From Liopterus haemorrhoidalis (taxonomy: Eukaryota; Arthropoda; Insecta; Coleoptera; Dytiscidae), in the NCBI GenBank assembly GCA_963971575.1, contig OZ020622.1, positions 11,136,279 through 11,200,278 of the forward strand: DNA of 64,000 bases, read 5' to 3'. The translations under genes and the position numbers were made by a program. Below the pieces are notes generated by a model. It did not search any database, was not told the origin of the DNA, and worked only from the letters and a program-made list of their open reading frames with translations. Shown here piece by piece: positions 1-10,927 of the stretch (its first letter is position 1; every line of letters starts with the position of its first letter).

Positions 1-99
1 TTTATACAATTATCATACAATGCTGGATAATATTGAAAAAAAAATCTCGACGTGAGTGCTGTGCTGGAGAAACTGTGAAATTTTAAGAATTTTTGGTCG

Positions 100-897
100 A
101 AATGAATCGTCTGGTGTAAGTTGGTGGTGTATGCTTGTGGATAATAGAAGTTATCCGCATGCTCGTCCAGTGCGCATAGACGAAATAATTGCTGCTGTTG
201 ACCCAAGTGTGCTTGAAAACCCAAGAACCTCAACTCGTCCCAGGGCTCAACTGAACATCAGTCGCACTTCTTTGAGGAGAATATTGCATAGAGACCTCGG
301 ATTATTTGCTTACAAAATCCAACTCACTCAGGTGTTGCAAATTACTTTTTTCGTAAAATCTTCTTTTCGAACGAAACTTATTTTCATCTCGAAGGTTATG
401 CCAAGCAAAACTGCAGGATTTGGGTTCCGAAAATCTACACGTAATCGTAGAGAAGCCAATGCATCCTCAAATAGTGACTGTTTGAAGTGGGTTTTGGAGT
501 GGTGGTATCATTGGTCTCTACTTCTTTGAAAGTTAAGTTGGCAACAACGTTACGGTGAACAGAATGCGATACAAACACATGATAACTGTTTTTTATGGCC
601 ATAATTTGAAGATTTAGACTTGGACGTACTTTAATTCCAGCAGGATGGCCCAATGTGCCATACCAGTCGTGAAACAATCGATCTTTTGCGCATTAAGATC
701 GGTAACCATGTTATCAGCAGTTTTGGAAACGTGCCTTGGCTTCCATACAGCTGCGATTTGACGCAAGAACGCGGGGAACTGTTCGTTACTACTCGGATCG
801 TTGTTACTCCAACGATCCATAAACAATTGACGCACTACAAAAACATTCATCGAGCTATTCGCGAAATAAAGCCACAAACTACAATGTCACTCATCAC
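100..897 (+). pseudogene. Decayed Tc1/mariner transposase, DD41D-type
   Basis: The forward strand carries transposase pieces in shifting frames. A helix-turn-helix part (ISRTSLRRILHRDLGLFAYK) is at about 240-330. The first catalytic block (FFSNETYFHLEGY) is at about 350-400 and has N where the family has D. The second block (QQDGPMCHTS) is at 640-675 and the third region (PYSCDLTQ) near 745. The second D to the 'CD' of the third block has the same spacing as in the full DD41D element at 52450-53756, so both probably belong to one broad group. Stops and frameshifts are frequent and no terminal repeats were found, so this is a dead relic. The family call rests on motif order and spacing that I read by eye. 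Confidence 0.7.
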
Positions 898-959
898 AAA
901 ATATTCTCAATCTACCTAAGTACCCAAAAAACACAACCCACCCGAATACTTACAAAAAT

Positions 960-1685
960 GCATACCTCGAATTAATGGACAAAGTCATGAAATTTCAAGC
1001 CCTTTATACTGATGGGTCAAAAATAAACTCTAAAACGGAAGCAGAAGTTGTTTTTGACAACGAAGCTATCAATCATCTATCAGAAATCATCAGTATCTTT
1101 ACAGCTGAAGTTTTTAGTACGCTAAAAGCCACGGAACTAATTAAAAACGCAGACGATGGAAGATTAAATTTCATCAACCAAAGTGACTCTATGAGTACCA
1201 TTCTCAGTATCGAATAACGGTATCCAAGAAACCATATCATCTGGGATATTATAGAAAATATACACGATGCCATATGCGTTAGGAAAAACATCATAATCAT
1301 GTGGATTCCATCACATATAGGTATACATGGAAACGAGAAAGCAGATCAAGCAGCAAAGCACTCGATTAATTTACCACCTTTAAATATACAGATCCCAGCC
1401 AATGATTTTAAGAATCATATTAAAATGAAAACAAGTTCAGAATGGAAAAAATATTGGCAATTGACCACACAGAACCACCTCAGATTGACAAAAGAAGATA
1501 TTAAACAGTGGAAATGCCAAAAGGATCGTAGAAAACGAATAGTTTTAACCAGGATGCGTATTGGACACGTTGTACACGCACAGCACATATTTGACCATCA
1601 AGAACCACCAGAATACAACATCTGTGATAAAAAAATCACTGTTAACCATATACTGACAGAGTGCGAAAAGTATCACATACAATAA
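960..1685 (+). pseudogene. Jockey/CR1-like non-LTR retrotransposon, RNase H and C-terminal end
   Basis: Two frames joined by a frameshift near 1215 encode the end of a non-LTR polymerase protein. The first has the RNase H start (ALYTDGSK, first catalytic D) and a later SIFTAEV...QSDSMST stretch. The second starts with WIPSHIGIHGNEKADQ, the C-terminal RNase H signature. After that come a tail with RRIVLTRMRIGH-type residues and a Cys/His end (YNICDKKITVNHILTECEKY) usual in jockey-like elements. The stop is at about 1685. A run of 16 A at 1788-1803 could be the poly(A) end of this insertion. The 5' part with the polymerase is missing. Confidence 0.8.
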
Positions 1686-1787
1686 ATGAAATTATTTTCC
1701 ATAAATAATTGGAAGGTGGACTCTATTCAGTAAAGCAACAATCAAAAATTGAAAAATAATGAATGGTGTTGTTTTAATAGCATTTTC

Positions 1788-1803
1788 AAAAAAAAAAAAA
1801 AAA
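1788..1803 (+). repeat. Poly(A) run, possible retrotransposon tail
   Basis: Sixteen A in a row, about 100 bases after the stop of the RNase H relic and in the same orientation. It may mark the 3' end of that insertion; no target duplication was found. Confidence 0.35.
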
Positions 1804-2137
1804 CCAAGCAACGGCCCACCCATTATAGCTCTGTTCATTATATCTGACAAGTTTTTACCTGTTTGCAGTAAGCAAATGTATTTTAGTTTTATCATAACAA
1901 TGATAATATTCATCGAATATTCCAGCTTAGTTCATGAGTTGGACAAGCGTGTATGTGTGACGTTATACAATACATTATTTCATAACAAAATGTTTAAAAA
2001 TGTCATTTAAAACGTTCCAGAAGCGTACAAAAATCCTGTAAAACTTCTCCATAATAATTTATTGTTCGTGCCACATTTATATTTTTGTTTTATTCTGTCG
2101 TATCCAACTATTGTAATATTTCATGTTATGTTTACAG

Positions 2138-2277
2138 GTTTGGCACCACTGGTTTTACGTGGATCTTGTCCACAGTGCACCCCAAGCGAGATGCGACAGA
2201 TACAGAAGGTACTTTCTCACGTGCAGAGGAATTTTCCAAAAGAATGGAACAAAATGATTCAACAATACGCTGGATAA
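2138..2277 (+). CDS. Chemosensory protein (CSP/OS-D), last exon
   Basis: This is the 3' exon of a small secreted chemosensory protein that binds hydrophobic ligands. It starts after a T-rich tract and the acceptor TTTACAG at 2131-2137 and ends with TAA at 2275-2277. The product ends LRGSCPQCTPSEMRQIQKVL, then RNFPKEWNKMIQQYAG. CPQC fits the second cysteine pair of the four-cysteine CSP fold (Cys-x2-Cys), and the helix with W fits the family C-terminus. The exon begins one base into a codon (phase 1), just before the LPxAL-like segment. That agrees with the known CSP intron one base after the Lys45 codon. The first exon, with signal peptide and the first two cysteines, is not in the 2.1 kb to the left and must lie outside the window. 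An ATTAAA signal near 2474 could end the transcript. Confidence 0.8.
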
Positions 2278-2520
2278 GATGAGAAGGTTTTGTTGACTGT
2301 GAGAATTCTAGTAGTGTGCTGTGCTTCTAAACGAACTCTGGTATTGTCAACTCTATCTTATTTTTACTTAAATGGATATCATTAATTTCCTAAAATTATA
2401 TAAGATTTGTTTATGTTGGAAGATAATTTATCTAGTAAGATTGTTAAACCACTTTTAAATTTTGTATTTTAAATTAAAATTTGGTTTACAGCAATATTGT
2501 ACATCATATCATTATCATCA
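2278..2520 (+). other. Probable 3' UTR of the CSP gene
   Basis: Unique AT-rich sequence follows the CSP stop codon with no coding signal or repeat structure. An ATTAAA at about 2474 is a plausible cleavage signal. Inferred only from position. Confidence 0.4.
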
Positions 2521-2529
2521 TAATTAGTG

Positions 2530-2755
2530 CTTTATACTCCTAAACGGAGTATCCTTTACGATCATCCTTCCCTAATCCAAGCCTTCTTGTTCCAATTGAC
2601 AATTTCGAGTGCTCTCAGATCTCTTGTTATGCTTATGATCAATCAGTTCCTAAGTCCTCCATGATGTTTTTTTTATAGGCTTACTTTGGATGACCTTTTC
2701 TCGAGTCCTACAGTTTGGCATCCTCTCAACATCCTCCTTAAACGATGAGCTTTGA
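2530..2755 (-). pseudogene. RTE-like non-LTR retrotransposon, C-terminal relic
   Basis: On the minus strand, broken frames recall the C-terminal tail of RTE/CR1-like endonuclease-reverse transcriptases: an 'EDV-RM' like start, then RALEIVNW and a final segment before the stop. Several stops and frameshifts are needed to follow it. It could be chance similarity. Confidence 0.3.
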
Positions 2756-3053
2756 TCCTAGCTACTATTTCCGGTTCTGGAAATTAATTATACACCACCT
2801 AGTTCATTCTCCTTTGCCACTTGTGTGGTTTTTTTTCAACAGTTCCAAAATCCGTACCAGAATCTTCAAAGGTGCTAATGAGTCGGTCATTGTCCTTGGC
2901 TGGTGTCCATGTTTCACGTGTATAAAATCGTCTACCTAGCCTTCTTTTCACATTGAATTTATCTGGAATTCTCTATAATCAAACATTGCATTCTCTGGTA
3001 AGTTCTTTATTGGTTCCTGCTTTCTGCATGTTCCACTTTCTAATCTACAGTTA

Positions 3054-3623
3054 GGGGTAGCCGAAGCATAACGGGTTCCCGGGGTATAACGGGCTCAACT
3101 CTTTTTAGCTGTTAAAGCATGCCGCCATGTTTGGGTGCTTTCCAATCACGTTCAGTTCTAATGTCTTCCGAGAGTGGTTGTATGACTGAGAGCTGGTGTT
3201 TACATTCTGTAAATTGGTGAAACGTGTTTTTTGCTGTGTTGATATATTTTTCACACATATCCAGAGGTTGATTGCTCCAGTGCAGAGCATGTGGCAAGTG
3301 GGCACATTGTTCTTGCGCTGGAGAAGATGATAACGATGAGGAATGTACTCACGTGTGTTCATTCTGCGCCAGATTTTAGCTGATTGCCCATTATACCACG
3401 CCCGTGCTCATTCTGCCCTGACACCGGGGCAAAATGAGCACAAGGAAGCTTTTTTTATATTGTCATAACTTTTATTTTTGTATTTTTCTAAGTCTTTTTA
3501 CTGTCTGTAATAAGTAAACAATAAACCATCTTACAAATAAAAGTATTTCGAAATTTTTTACGATATTCCTTAAGATTTTATTAAAGATACTCCTTAAGGT
3601 GCCTGTTATGCCCCGGCTTCCCC
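3054..3623 (+). mobile_element. pogo/Tigger-like DNA transposon, deleted
   Basis: Imperfect terminal inverted repeats are visible: GGGGTAGCCGAAGCATAACG at the left and the reverse complement of CCTGTTATGCCCCGGCTTCC(CC) at the right. A TA duplication lies on each side (3052-3053 and 3624-3625). Extra ATAACGGG and GTTATGCC copies lie just inside the ends and may be transposase binding sites. At 3271-3379 the plus strand encodes LLQCRACGKWAHCSCAG, then CTHVCSFCARF and a stop. That is a Cys/His finger like the one ending pogo-type (DDE_1) transposases in insects. The rest of the transposase is gone. The superfamily call depends on this finger plus the TA duplication. Confidence 0.65.
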
Positions 3624-3789
3624 TAATTAGACATATTTATAATTTTCTTTACCTGGCCTTTGATCTGGGACATTTTCTTCTTATTGTTTCTGCATGCGTA
3701 CTTATTCTTGTTCTGTTAAATTTGAAGTCTTTCATATATCACAAGTTTCAATCTTGCTAGATCTTGATGTATGGTTGTTGGATTTTATT

Positions 3790-3973
3790 GGACACTCTGT
3801 TGGGTTTACTATTGGCCTTACTCACGTAAGTCCTCCATCGTGATCTGTCAAATCTTTCCACGTATCTTGTATATCAATACTTATTATGATATTTCTATAT
3901 TTTGTTAGTCTTCCTACTGGTCTATGGTTAAGAGGAATATGGGAAGAATATACCTTCCCATATCGTCCTATAG
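3790..3973 (-). pseudogene. RTE-like retrotransposon C-terminus, cut by the hAT at 3974
   Basis: The minus-strand frame reads IPLNHRPVGRLTKYRN...IDIQDTWKDLTDHDGG. This is the GRP-x-R-W, then D-R-x-x-W type tail of RTE-like elements. The frame continues on the other side of the hAT element, at 4670-4720. The hAT therefore inserted into an older retrotransposon. A related fragment lies near 9250-9370. Confidence 0.5.
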
Positions 3974-4661
3974 CAGGGGCGCTCAGACTTAAACCATCGG
4001 TGATCGACCATAAAAGCATTAGGCGGCAAGCGATCGACTAGGTAAAAATAAAATATAAAGTTCATAAATGGTTATATTTATTAATTGCAAAGATACAACA
4101 ACTAATGTTATTTTGATGTTGATGAATGGCATTGCATGTCATCTGCATACTTTTCATAAAACGGCACATAATTACAAAGTGCCAAACGCAAGCATGAATT
4201 AAGATGTTCGTCACTGAGCCGATTACGATATTTAGATTTAATTATTTTCATTTCGGAAAACGCAGACTCGCACAAATAAGTTGCCTCTGTTAACTCTGTT
4301 AAATAATGCTGTTAACTGAAGGGCTATTTGTTTCAAACATGGATATTTTTCTTCAGATAAACAAGCCCAAAACTTGTTATCTGTTGCTCTGGCTTTGAGA
4401 TGTATATCTGACATAATTTTCAAGACTGGAATGAAATCTACCTCATTCCAAGTAATATCTATTAAATGTTAAATCTTAAATTATCATCTATTATTCTATC
4501 AGATAGTTTAACATTTAATGTTCGTTACTAAATTAATAACTATTAAATTACAATAACTGTAAAAAAATATTTAAAATACTTTTTATAAATATGTACACGA
4601 TCGACTTAAAAACCTCTCGCGATCGACCAGTCGATCGCGATCGACTGTTTGAGCGCCCCTG
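3974..4661 (-). mobile_element. hAT transposon, internally deleted (ZBED5/GTF2IRD2-like)
   Basis: Terminal inverted repeats begin CAGGGGCGCTCA on both ends. The 8-bp flanks match at 7 of 8 positions (TCCTATAG at 3966-3973, TCCTATAC at 4662-4669), the duplication size expected for hAT. Many GATCGAC motifs lie just inside both ends. On the minus strand, from 4423 down to about 4110, the C-terminal hAT dimerisation region can be followed: KFWACLSEEKYPCLKQIALQ, then after a frameshift SYRLSDEHLNSCLRLALCNY. The catalytic part is missing, so it is non-autonomous. Confidence 0.8.
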
Positions 4662-4669
4662 TCCTATAC

Positions 4670-5310
4670 CATTCTGTTCTCCCTCATCCTCATCAGTTTC
4701 TTCACGCATAATGATGTCATAGGTTTCCCTGAAACCATAAAAACATTATAAACATCGGCGTTATGTTCCCAATATTTTTCTTATAATTAAGATCTTAATC
4801 TTTTTCCCATTTTATTATCATATATTCGTATTTTTATATTTATTTAAATGTATCCTAAGTTATTCACAAAATTATTTTGAAATCACACAATTTTAAAAAA
4901 CATTTTTGAAAAAACAAACACAAAATCGACATTCGTGTTTTGCTGACATAAATAAACATTTTAGAATGTTTTTCACAAACCAAAAATATTTTTATACCTT
5001 TTTCAGTTTCAGCATTTCATCATTCTCATTTCATTTCTGTTTTGTCATTACATTATATCTAATTTTATTTTTCTTTTTTTGTTAAAATTTGTAAATAAAT
5101 ATTTCTTTTTGTATATGTAGTAAAACCCAACTAAATCAACCCCCAAACGCAGTAGCTCAAATGTGTCACCTTAGGCAGGTAATCAACTTATGCAAAAAGG
5201 AGATGTAGGTGTTCTTGAATTAAATCACTTAAGTAGAAATAAGAGAAAATCCAGATTAGAAAATATAATAAGAAATATAAAAAAAGACAAACGATTTACT
5301 ATATATATTA
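4670..5310. other. No gene seen
   Basis: About 50 bases of the interrupted retrotransposon tail on the minus strand, then AT-rich sequence with T runs and no coding or repeat structure that I recognise. Confidence 0.5.
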
Positions 5311-6157
5311 GGTCTTCAGGGATGAAATTTGTAGAAAAAAAGGCAAAATTGGTTGATAACAAATATAAGGAATTATTTTATTCATCAAAGTATGCACCCA
5401 TATTGTCTATATACTTTTGCCATTTAAGCGGCAGGTTGTTTTAGGCCGGTGGTATAAAATCCTGGCGGACGAGAGTCAATGAATTTCTGGAAGGCCAGCT
5501 TTACAGCATTGTCGGAATTAAACTGTTCTCCTTAAAAAGTTATCTAAATTGCGGAAGAAGTGGTAGTCAATGGGGACTAGGTCTGGTGAGTTTGGAGGAT
5601 GATGAAGAAGTTCTAACTCCAATTCCTGTAGTTTTGCCACAGTCATTTGTGCAGTGTGTGGTCTACCGTTATCATGCAATAAGATAGGAGTCGATCTATT
5701 GGCCAATCTAGGTTGTTTTTAAGTTTTTGCATTATTTTGTCCAGTTGGTTGCAGTATATTTCTGCTGTAATCGAGGAGCCAGTTTTTTTTGTTTTGTTTG
5801 GTTTTTAAATTACCTGTATGAAATTTGGCGAACCGATTTGATTTTGTTTGCTGCGTAGTAACACTAGAGCCAAATACACTATTAATTTTTCGCGCGGTTT
5901 GCGATGCCGTAGCTCCACGTAAGAACTCAAACTTCATAATAGTGCAAATTTCCGACCGTACCATTTTCAACAAAATTAATTTAAAAAAAAGTTTTTGATA
6001 TTTTTTAGAGCATACAATGATTTCTTTAAACAGGCGAAAGGTGTAACTTTACAAAAAAAAAAAAAAAAAACAGAATGGTAAAATATGAAGCCAATGTCAA
6101 ATAATAAGTTGTTAAAATTGGCAATATTATTAACTACAAATTTCATTCTTGACGATC
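5311..6157 (-). mobile_element. mariner element (DD34D), internally deleted
   Basis: The terminal repeats GGTCTTCAGGGATGAAATTT (left) and GATCGTCAAGAATGAAATTT (right, reverse complement) match at 16 of 20 positions and continue for another 4 matching bases. TA flanks lie at 5309-5310 and 6158-6159. The minus strand has the N-terminal HTH (FEFLRGATASQTARKINSVF) at 5973-5800. After an internal deletion come LLHDNGRPHTAQ and PPNSPDLVPIDYHFF. Exactly 34 residues separate these two aspartates, which is the mariner DD34D spacing. The end of the protein runs to about 5440. The region with the first catalytic D is deleted, so the element is dead. Confidence 0.85.
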
Positions 6158-6159
6158 TA

Positions 6160-6480
6160 TTTTTTTTAGGCGACCATATCAAAACAGTTCTTTTTTATCA
6201 TCTAGTACTAGACAAAAAGTAATTCTTTTTCGGTCTAGGCCAATTTTCTTACTTTTTAGGCCGCTGGATACCAACGCCATCTACAATAATGGTGTTTGTT
6301 CAATAACAAGCGAATCTTCAAAATTATGTAGCTAATTAAAATAAATAAATTTAATTTTTCTAATTAAAATTACTTTTGGTGACCCAAACAATATAATATG
6401 CACCTTTGCCAAAAGTTCTTTTCCGTCCTCATCAGTTTGAAAGCGTCGGCTCTGCCTCAGCCATCAAATTCAGGTTCGAA
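6160..6480. other. No gene seen
   Basis: AT-rich sequence with no long frame or recognised element. Confidence 0.5.
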
Positions 6481-6576
6481 CGAAAATGATCCACTCTTTG
6501 GCATGGTACACAAATACTATTTTGATGTTCAGTTCTAAAACTGAAAATTTTACTTTTCTTACTCGTCTTTATTACG

Positions 6577-6680
6577 ATGTCTCTCTCTTTTTTCTTTCTT
6601 TCTCTCCCTCTTTCTCTCTCTTTTTCTCTCTCTTTCTCGCTCTATTTATCTCTTTCTCGCTCTATTTCTCTCTTTCTTTC

Positions 6681-6726
<46 letters not shown>

Positions 6727-6735
6727 TCTCTCTCT
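6577..6735 (+). repeat. CT-rich microsatellite
   Basis: Imperfect CTTT/CTCT blocks grading into a pure (CT)n run at about 6690-6720. The long open frames across it are products of the repeat, not genes. Confidence 0.95.
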
Positions 6736-7079
6736 TCTCGCGCAACGTCAGTCGTGTTTGGCCTCTCTAATTTTCCTTCTTGATTTGCTAAATGTCAGTT
6801 CTTTAATTAAATCCAGGTATATTGGATCTATGTAATGTTAGATCTTTTGACAACTGATCTGTTTTTTGAGGTTCTCAGATGCATCTTCCATTTATATTCA
6901 CAGGTCTTAACTAGTCCCTCTTCTCTTATTTTCCGCATGTACGAGTATATTATAGCAAGATCTGTACTGTTCAAAATCTCGCTTTGCAGAGTATTGTTTT
7001 CTATTTTATTTTTTCCGTATTTTATTCTATATCATTTCATCATTATTACATACATAATCAAGAACCTCTTTTACCCGAG

Positions 7080-7510
7080 GTGTCGAGGTGTTATTAAATC
7101 TATTTTAATCTTTTCGTGTGAGTGATGTGTACAGCTTTCTCCATTCTTTCCTGTTTTTACCCGATTCTTTCATCTTGTTGAGGTCTATATTTTTAAACTG
7201 GGCTGCTTCGACGATGCTTTCTTGTTTTCATGGGCCTTCCCCTTGGTCATTTTCCTGTACATCTAGCCCCGAATGTTCTTCTTGCAATTCTTTCCTCCGA
7301 TTGTCTTACCTTGTGGCCGTACCATCTTGTTTGGTTTTCATCTATGCCTACATCAATTGTTATTATGTGTTTAAAATGACGTTTCCAATTCTAAGTCTCC
7401 ACTGCTGTTTATTCTATTGCTTCTGACATTTCTCTCTTAGTTCTCTCCCCTTCATATCTTTTCAATTTCATTCTGTTCAAATTAAGTCCATTTTTGGTCT
7501 TTCCTCTTGG
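7080..7510 (-). pseudogene. Non-LTR retrotransposon, reverse transcriptase C-terminal tail
   Basis: Read on the minus strand, about 7340-7100 encodes GIDENQTRWYGHKVRQSEER, then IARRTFGARC, a stop, PRGRPMKTR and finally MKESGKNRKEWRKLY. 'RWYGH..R....R', 'GRP..' and 'W' before the stop are the hallmarks of RTE/CR1-type C-termini. At least one stop and one frameshift break it. The polymerase domain is absent. It is unrelated in sequence to the intact element at 15.5-17.7 kb beyond this shared tail pattern. Confidence 0.55.
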
Positions 7511-7565
7511 TGTTACATTATTCATTCTCTTATTACTCTATACACATACATATATATATGCACTA

Positions 7566-8173
7566 GGGTGATGACTTTTGACTTTTTTTCTCAAAAATTA
7601 TTTCCTGTAGCACGAATTGATGAACTTTTGCATATTAATGACTAAAATGACGTTTGTTCCACTGAATTATTGAAAAACGTCACGCACAAACCATTTTGAA
7701 ATGTTATGTAGGCCATTTTAGCCAGCCTACTCATGGGCTGATCATTGGTTCAGCAGTCAATTCTTCCGCACAAAAGATTTTGTGAACTATCTGCAGCTCT
7801 GAATGACTACAGGTCTCAAATGCTTGAAAACCCACTGGAAAACAGATGAATCAACATTGCCCGATGCAACCAGTGCTGTGAGCTTGCGATCAAAGTTGTG
7901 CAAAACTTGCACGACACCTGCTGCAACAAGGACAACCTCCCACTGAGATTCATCCTGTCCAATGACATTATCGTGAATAATTGACTTGCTTGTGTGTTTG
8001 ATGACCCAGTGACTTCAAAAAATGGTCAAGAAAGCTGATAAATAAAATTTTTAAAATCATTTTGTAAGGATTTTTTTTTATCAAATCACCTTCAAAGTTT
8101 GATTTTCTAGTCTTAAATGAAAGCTCATCAAATTATAATACAGGGAAACGAGGTTGTAAAAAAGTCATCACCC
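7566..8173. mobile_element. TA-flanked DNA element with GGGTGATGAC ends
   Basis: The left end GGGTGATGACTTTTGACTTT and the reverse complement of the right end, GGGTGATGACTTTTTTAC, share the first 14 bases. TA lies on both sides (7564-7565, 8174-8175). The 608-bp interior has a somewhat GC-richer stretch at about 7730-7990 but no frame I recognise. The duplication suggests a Tc1/mariner-type non-autonomous element; no transposase is visible. Confidence 0.65.
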
Positions 8174-8177
8174 TAAT

Positions 8178-8310
8178 ATGCACATATGAGGAGGTAACAT
8201 TCAAAACTGCCCTGCGTTCCTAAGGCCTCGAGTTCGAATCCAGTTCAGAAATGGAATTTAAAAAAATTAAAATAGAGAACTGTCCTGACTAATTGCCGAA
8301 GTAGCAAAGG
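8178..8310 (+). repeat. Possible tRNA-derived SINE fragment
   Basis: GAGTTCGAATCCAG at about 8230 matches an RNA polymerase III B box, and an A-rich stretch follows. A clear A box and target duplication were not found. Confidence 0.3.
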
Positions 8311-8599
8311 CCATAAACTTAAAAAAAAAACCATTCAATTCATGATTAGTCATAGTAATGCAGTTTTGAGATAATTACAAAAAACATTATAATCCTATTT
8401 GTAATAAGTTGGGAACCTAACTTTTTGACCTAATTAAAATTTTAATGAGCAAAAATACGAAAAACTGTTTATTTATTTTTTTTTGGAGAAAACACGCTTT
8501 GTATGAACTTGGATAAATAATGGTATAAATGAACAAAAGAAGTATAAAATCTGTTTTATAAAAATATTTTTTAGCAAAAATATTCATATTATTTTATTT

Positions 8600-8680
8600 A
8601 TTTTTGTTTTTAAAGTTTTGTAGGTATTACCAAAAAACCCTTATACCATCATTTTGTCGTCTGTCTGTCTGCCGGGGCGC
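8600..8680 (+). repeat. Fragment of the GTCT-containing repeat family
   Basis: TAGGTATTACCAAAAAACCC and the following TTATACCATCATTTTGTC with a short GTCT run match, with few changes, the start of the repeats at 61265 and 60690 (opposite strand). It breaks off right after the GTCT run. Confidence 0.6.
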
Positions 8681-8837
8681 CAGGTACCTATTCGCATAAA
8701 CGTAGTGCTTATTCGTATTGAGTGACGTATAAAACTTAGAATTCAGTTGCATAAAATCAGCGAATTAATTCAGATCAATTCCTGCTATATATCGATCGTG
8801 ATTTGCTAATATGGCGTATCTATAACCCCAACGGCAG

Positions 8838-9100
8838 GCCTTAGGGGCGGAAAATATTGGCAAATAAGGGCGGGAGAACAACTAAAAGTCTAGTCGACTT
8901 TCTTTTTAAAAAAAACTTTTGGTCGAGTTCTTTGCTTTTAGAGAACAAACAAATTTCTGGTTAAAGTCCTTTTTCTTTTTAGAGAACAAACAAATTTTTG
9001 GTAAACTTCCTTTTTCTAAATGCGCCGAAACAACCTTTGCATTGGGGCGCCAAAACAATTTTTGTATTGGGGCGCCATAACCCCTAAAGCCGGCACTAGT
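8838..9100. mobile_element. hAT-like MITE with internal tandem repeats
   Basis: The ends resemble each other as imperfect inverted repeats (AGGCCTTAGGGG left; GCCGGCTTTAGGGG on the reverse strand at the right) of the kind seen in some hAT elements. Inside, a block of about 45-50 bases with AGAGAACAAACAAATTT is repeated two to three times (8925-9018), and TTGGGGCGCCA is repeated. No clean 8-bp target duplication could be read, so the edges are approximate. Confidence 0.45.
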
Positions 9101-9239
9101 TACCAATATCTTAATTTTGAATTTAGTATGACAAATGACGTTTTGGATGATACCTTGTCATATATACATGCTTTCTTTCTTAACTTAGGGCGTAAATAGC
9201 CATCATTGTTATGCGCCAAAAATTTTAACTAACTAACTT

Positions 9240-9770
9240 TCTCTACTTAGGAACTGTTAACCCTACTTTTTGCCTCACTCATACAAGTCCATCTTTCGGT
9301 ATTGTAAGGTATTTCCAGTTATATAGTAAATCAATAATCAGTAGATCTGTTAACACGTCTATTTTTCTTCTTCTTACAGGCTGAAGTAACAGGCTGAAAT
9401 GTTATCACCCTCAGCACTGCTCTGCATATATTTTATTAATTTTCTCATTACATGCGAAGTGCATAAACTTAATAATTTGAATAAATTTGACGTAGAATTG
9501 AATTTTCGTGGCCCACTCAAAAGTTTTTGTGGCCACTCAATATTATGTTCGTTATTTCTTCCAAGAAATATGTGTTTCTTGTTGAGAGTCGCTGTTTTAA
9601 AACACCAAGTCAACACTCACTAAATCTTCTTCCATCTCAGCTTTCCTTCTTTTGCTTTGGGTTTACTTTCTAAGATCTTTAACGATTTGGTTTTCTATCA
9701 TTCTCATTAAGTGTCCTATCCCATTTAATCAGATCTTCTGAATCCTTTCCATTAACTCCATGTGTAAAAC
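9240..9770 (-). pseudogene. Split RTE-like retrotransposon tail relic
   Basis: The minus strand at 9765-9630 reads IKWDRTLNENDRKPNR and a basic tail, and 9370-9250 resembles the tail fragment at 3790-3973. The 250 bases between them (9374-9620) do not look like the element and may be a later insertion of unknown type. Low coding quality throughout. Confidence 0.35.
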
Positions 9771-9969
9771 CAAACAAATTAATAAAAAAATATACTCCCA
9801 CCTTCCGAAATTATGGTATACATTGTTTAGAAAAATGGTGGTTAACGAAAGAAATATTATCTTGATTTTTTTTTGTTTAATATTTGGACTGTGTTAGTGA
9901 TATTAATTATTAGCAATTTGTGAAATGACTTATCCAATATTACTTGTATGTAATCTACTGGATCAATAA

Positions 9970-9987
9970 GTTATTATTATTATTATT
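9970..9987. repeat. (TTA)n microsatellite, left flank of R4/Dong-like relic
   Basis: Perfect TTATTATTATTATTATT run. A matching run at 10928-10947 borders the other end of the retrotransposon fragment. Confidence 0.9.
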
Positions 9988-10091
9988 GTACATTTATGTT
10001 ACACATTATATACAATATAAATAGTTACACTGGGAGAAAAAATGTCCCAATTATTATTTTTATTACGGGGTCATACTAGAGACTAGTGGAG

Positions 10092-10915
10092 CTAAATACA
10101 CACGACTGCATCCCAAACCCTGGCGATATGCAGCCGCGGAAAATTACGCAGATCCAGTGCCCGAACAATGCGGAGTGACCCAAGCAGCACTGCTTTCCTG
10201 CATCCTGCAGATCAAAGAGTTGGCAGAAGATCTGCAGGCGGGAATGGACTCGATTTCCCTTCGATAGGAAGCTTTTATACCACCCAAAACACCAACTATC
10301 AGGACTACAAGCTTAACTTTATACCCGGGATACATCTTTCTAAGCTCGGACAAGAGGTCCATATACTTGGACCTCTTTTCCTCCCTCCTTGAGAGAGATA
10401 TTCTTCTCAGCTGGACTTGAGAATTCGATCGCAAACATCTGTTTGGCTGTCAGTAACCTCGAGGTGGGGAAGGAGTAATTCCAATAAATTCGGCACTTGG
10501 AATTTTCCACCACCGATTCTATGGCAGAAGGGACGTACGGTATAACCGGTATTTGGTCAATACCATAGGCATGTCTAAGATGATAGTAGGGCACGCGGAG
10601 AGCAGCATTATGTCGAGACACGTAGCTGGACGCTGCAAGAGATGGACAAGCAGACAGAATGTGCATAATTGTTTCAGGATGGTGGTGGCACAACCTACAG
10701 AGTGTGGACTCCGCTATTTGGAATATGCGGGCCCTATACGCCAAAGTATTTATAACACCATCCTGACACGCAAACACAAAACCTTCTGTTTCCGATCTCA
10801 AACCAGCAGACTTAAGAAACGAGAACGTGAGTTCGGTGGACAACTCTAGACTTTTAATATGTCTGAAGAACACAGAGTGCATACTTTTCCTCATGTCTAT
10901 CTGCCCTCGTTTCAC
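10092..10915 (-). pseudogene. R2/R4-Dong-type non-LTR retrotransposon, C-terminal part
   Basis: The minus-strand frame from 10915 reads TFSFLKSAGLRSETEGFVFA, then CRLCHHHPETIMHILSAC. That is a Cys-x2-Cys-x8-His-x4-Cys knuckle found just before the restriction-like endonuclease of these elements. Next come ESVVENSKCRIYWNYSF and, after a frameshift near 10390, REEKRSKYMDLLSELRKMYP and VVLIVGVLGG. A second shift near 10185 leads to a stop at 10092-10094. The segment that would carry the catalytic PD of the endonuclease, between TSRLLTA and MFAIEF, appears deleted. The relic is bordered on both sides by TTA repeats, and Dong elements are known to insert into TAA repeats. The polymerase is missing (5' truncation). 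Confidence 0.7.
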
Positions 10916-10927
10916 CGAACTGGTAAC

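Noticed and set aside
3105..3362. Minus-strand frames of 85 and 61 codons in the pogo-like element
   Set aside because: Antisense to the zinc-finger relic and without recognisable motifs.
6486..6783. Open frames of 94 and 68 codons rich in S, L and F
   Set aside because: They are translations of the CT microsatellite.
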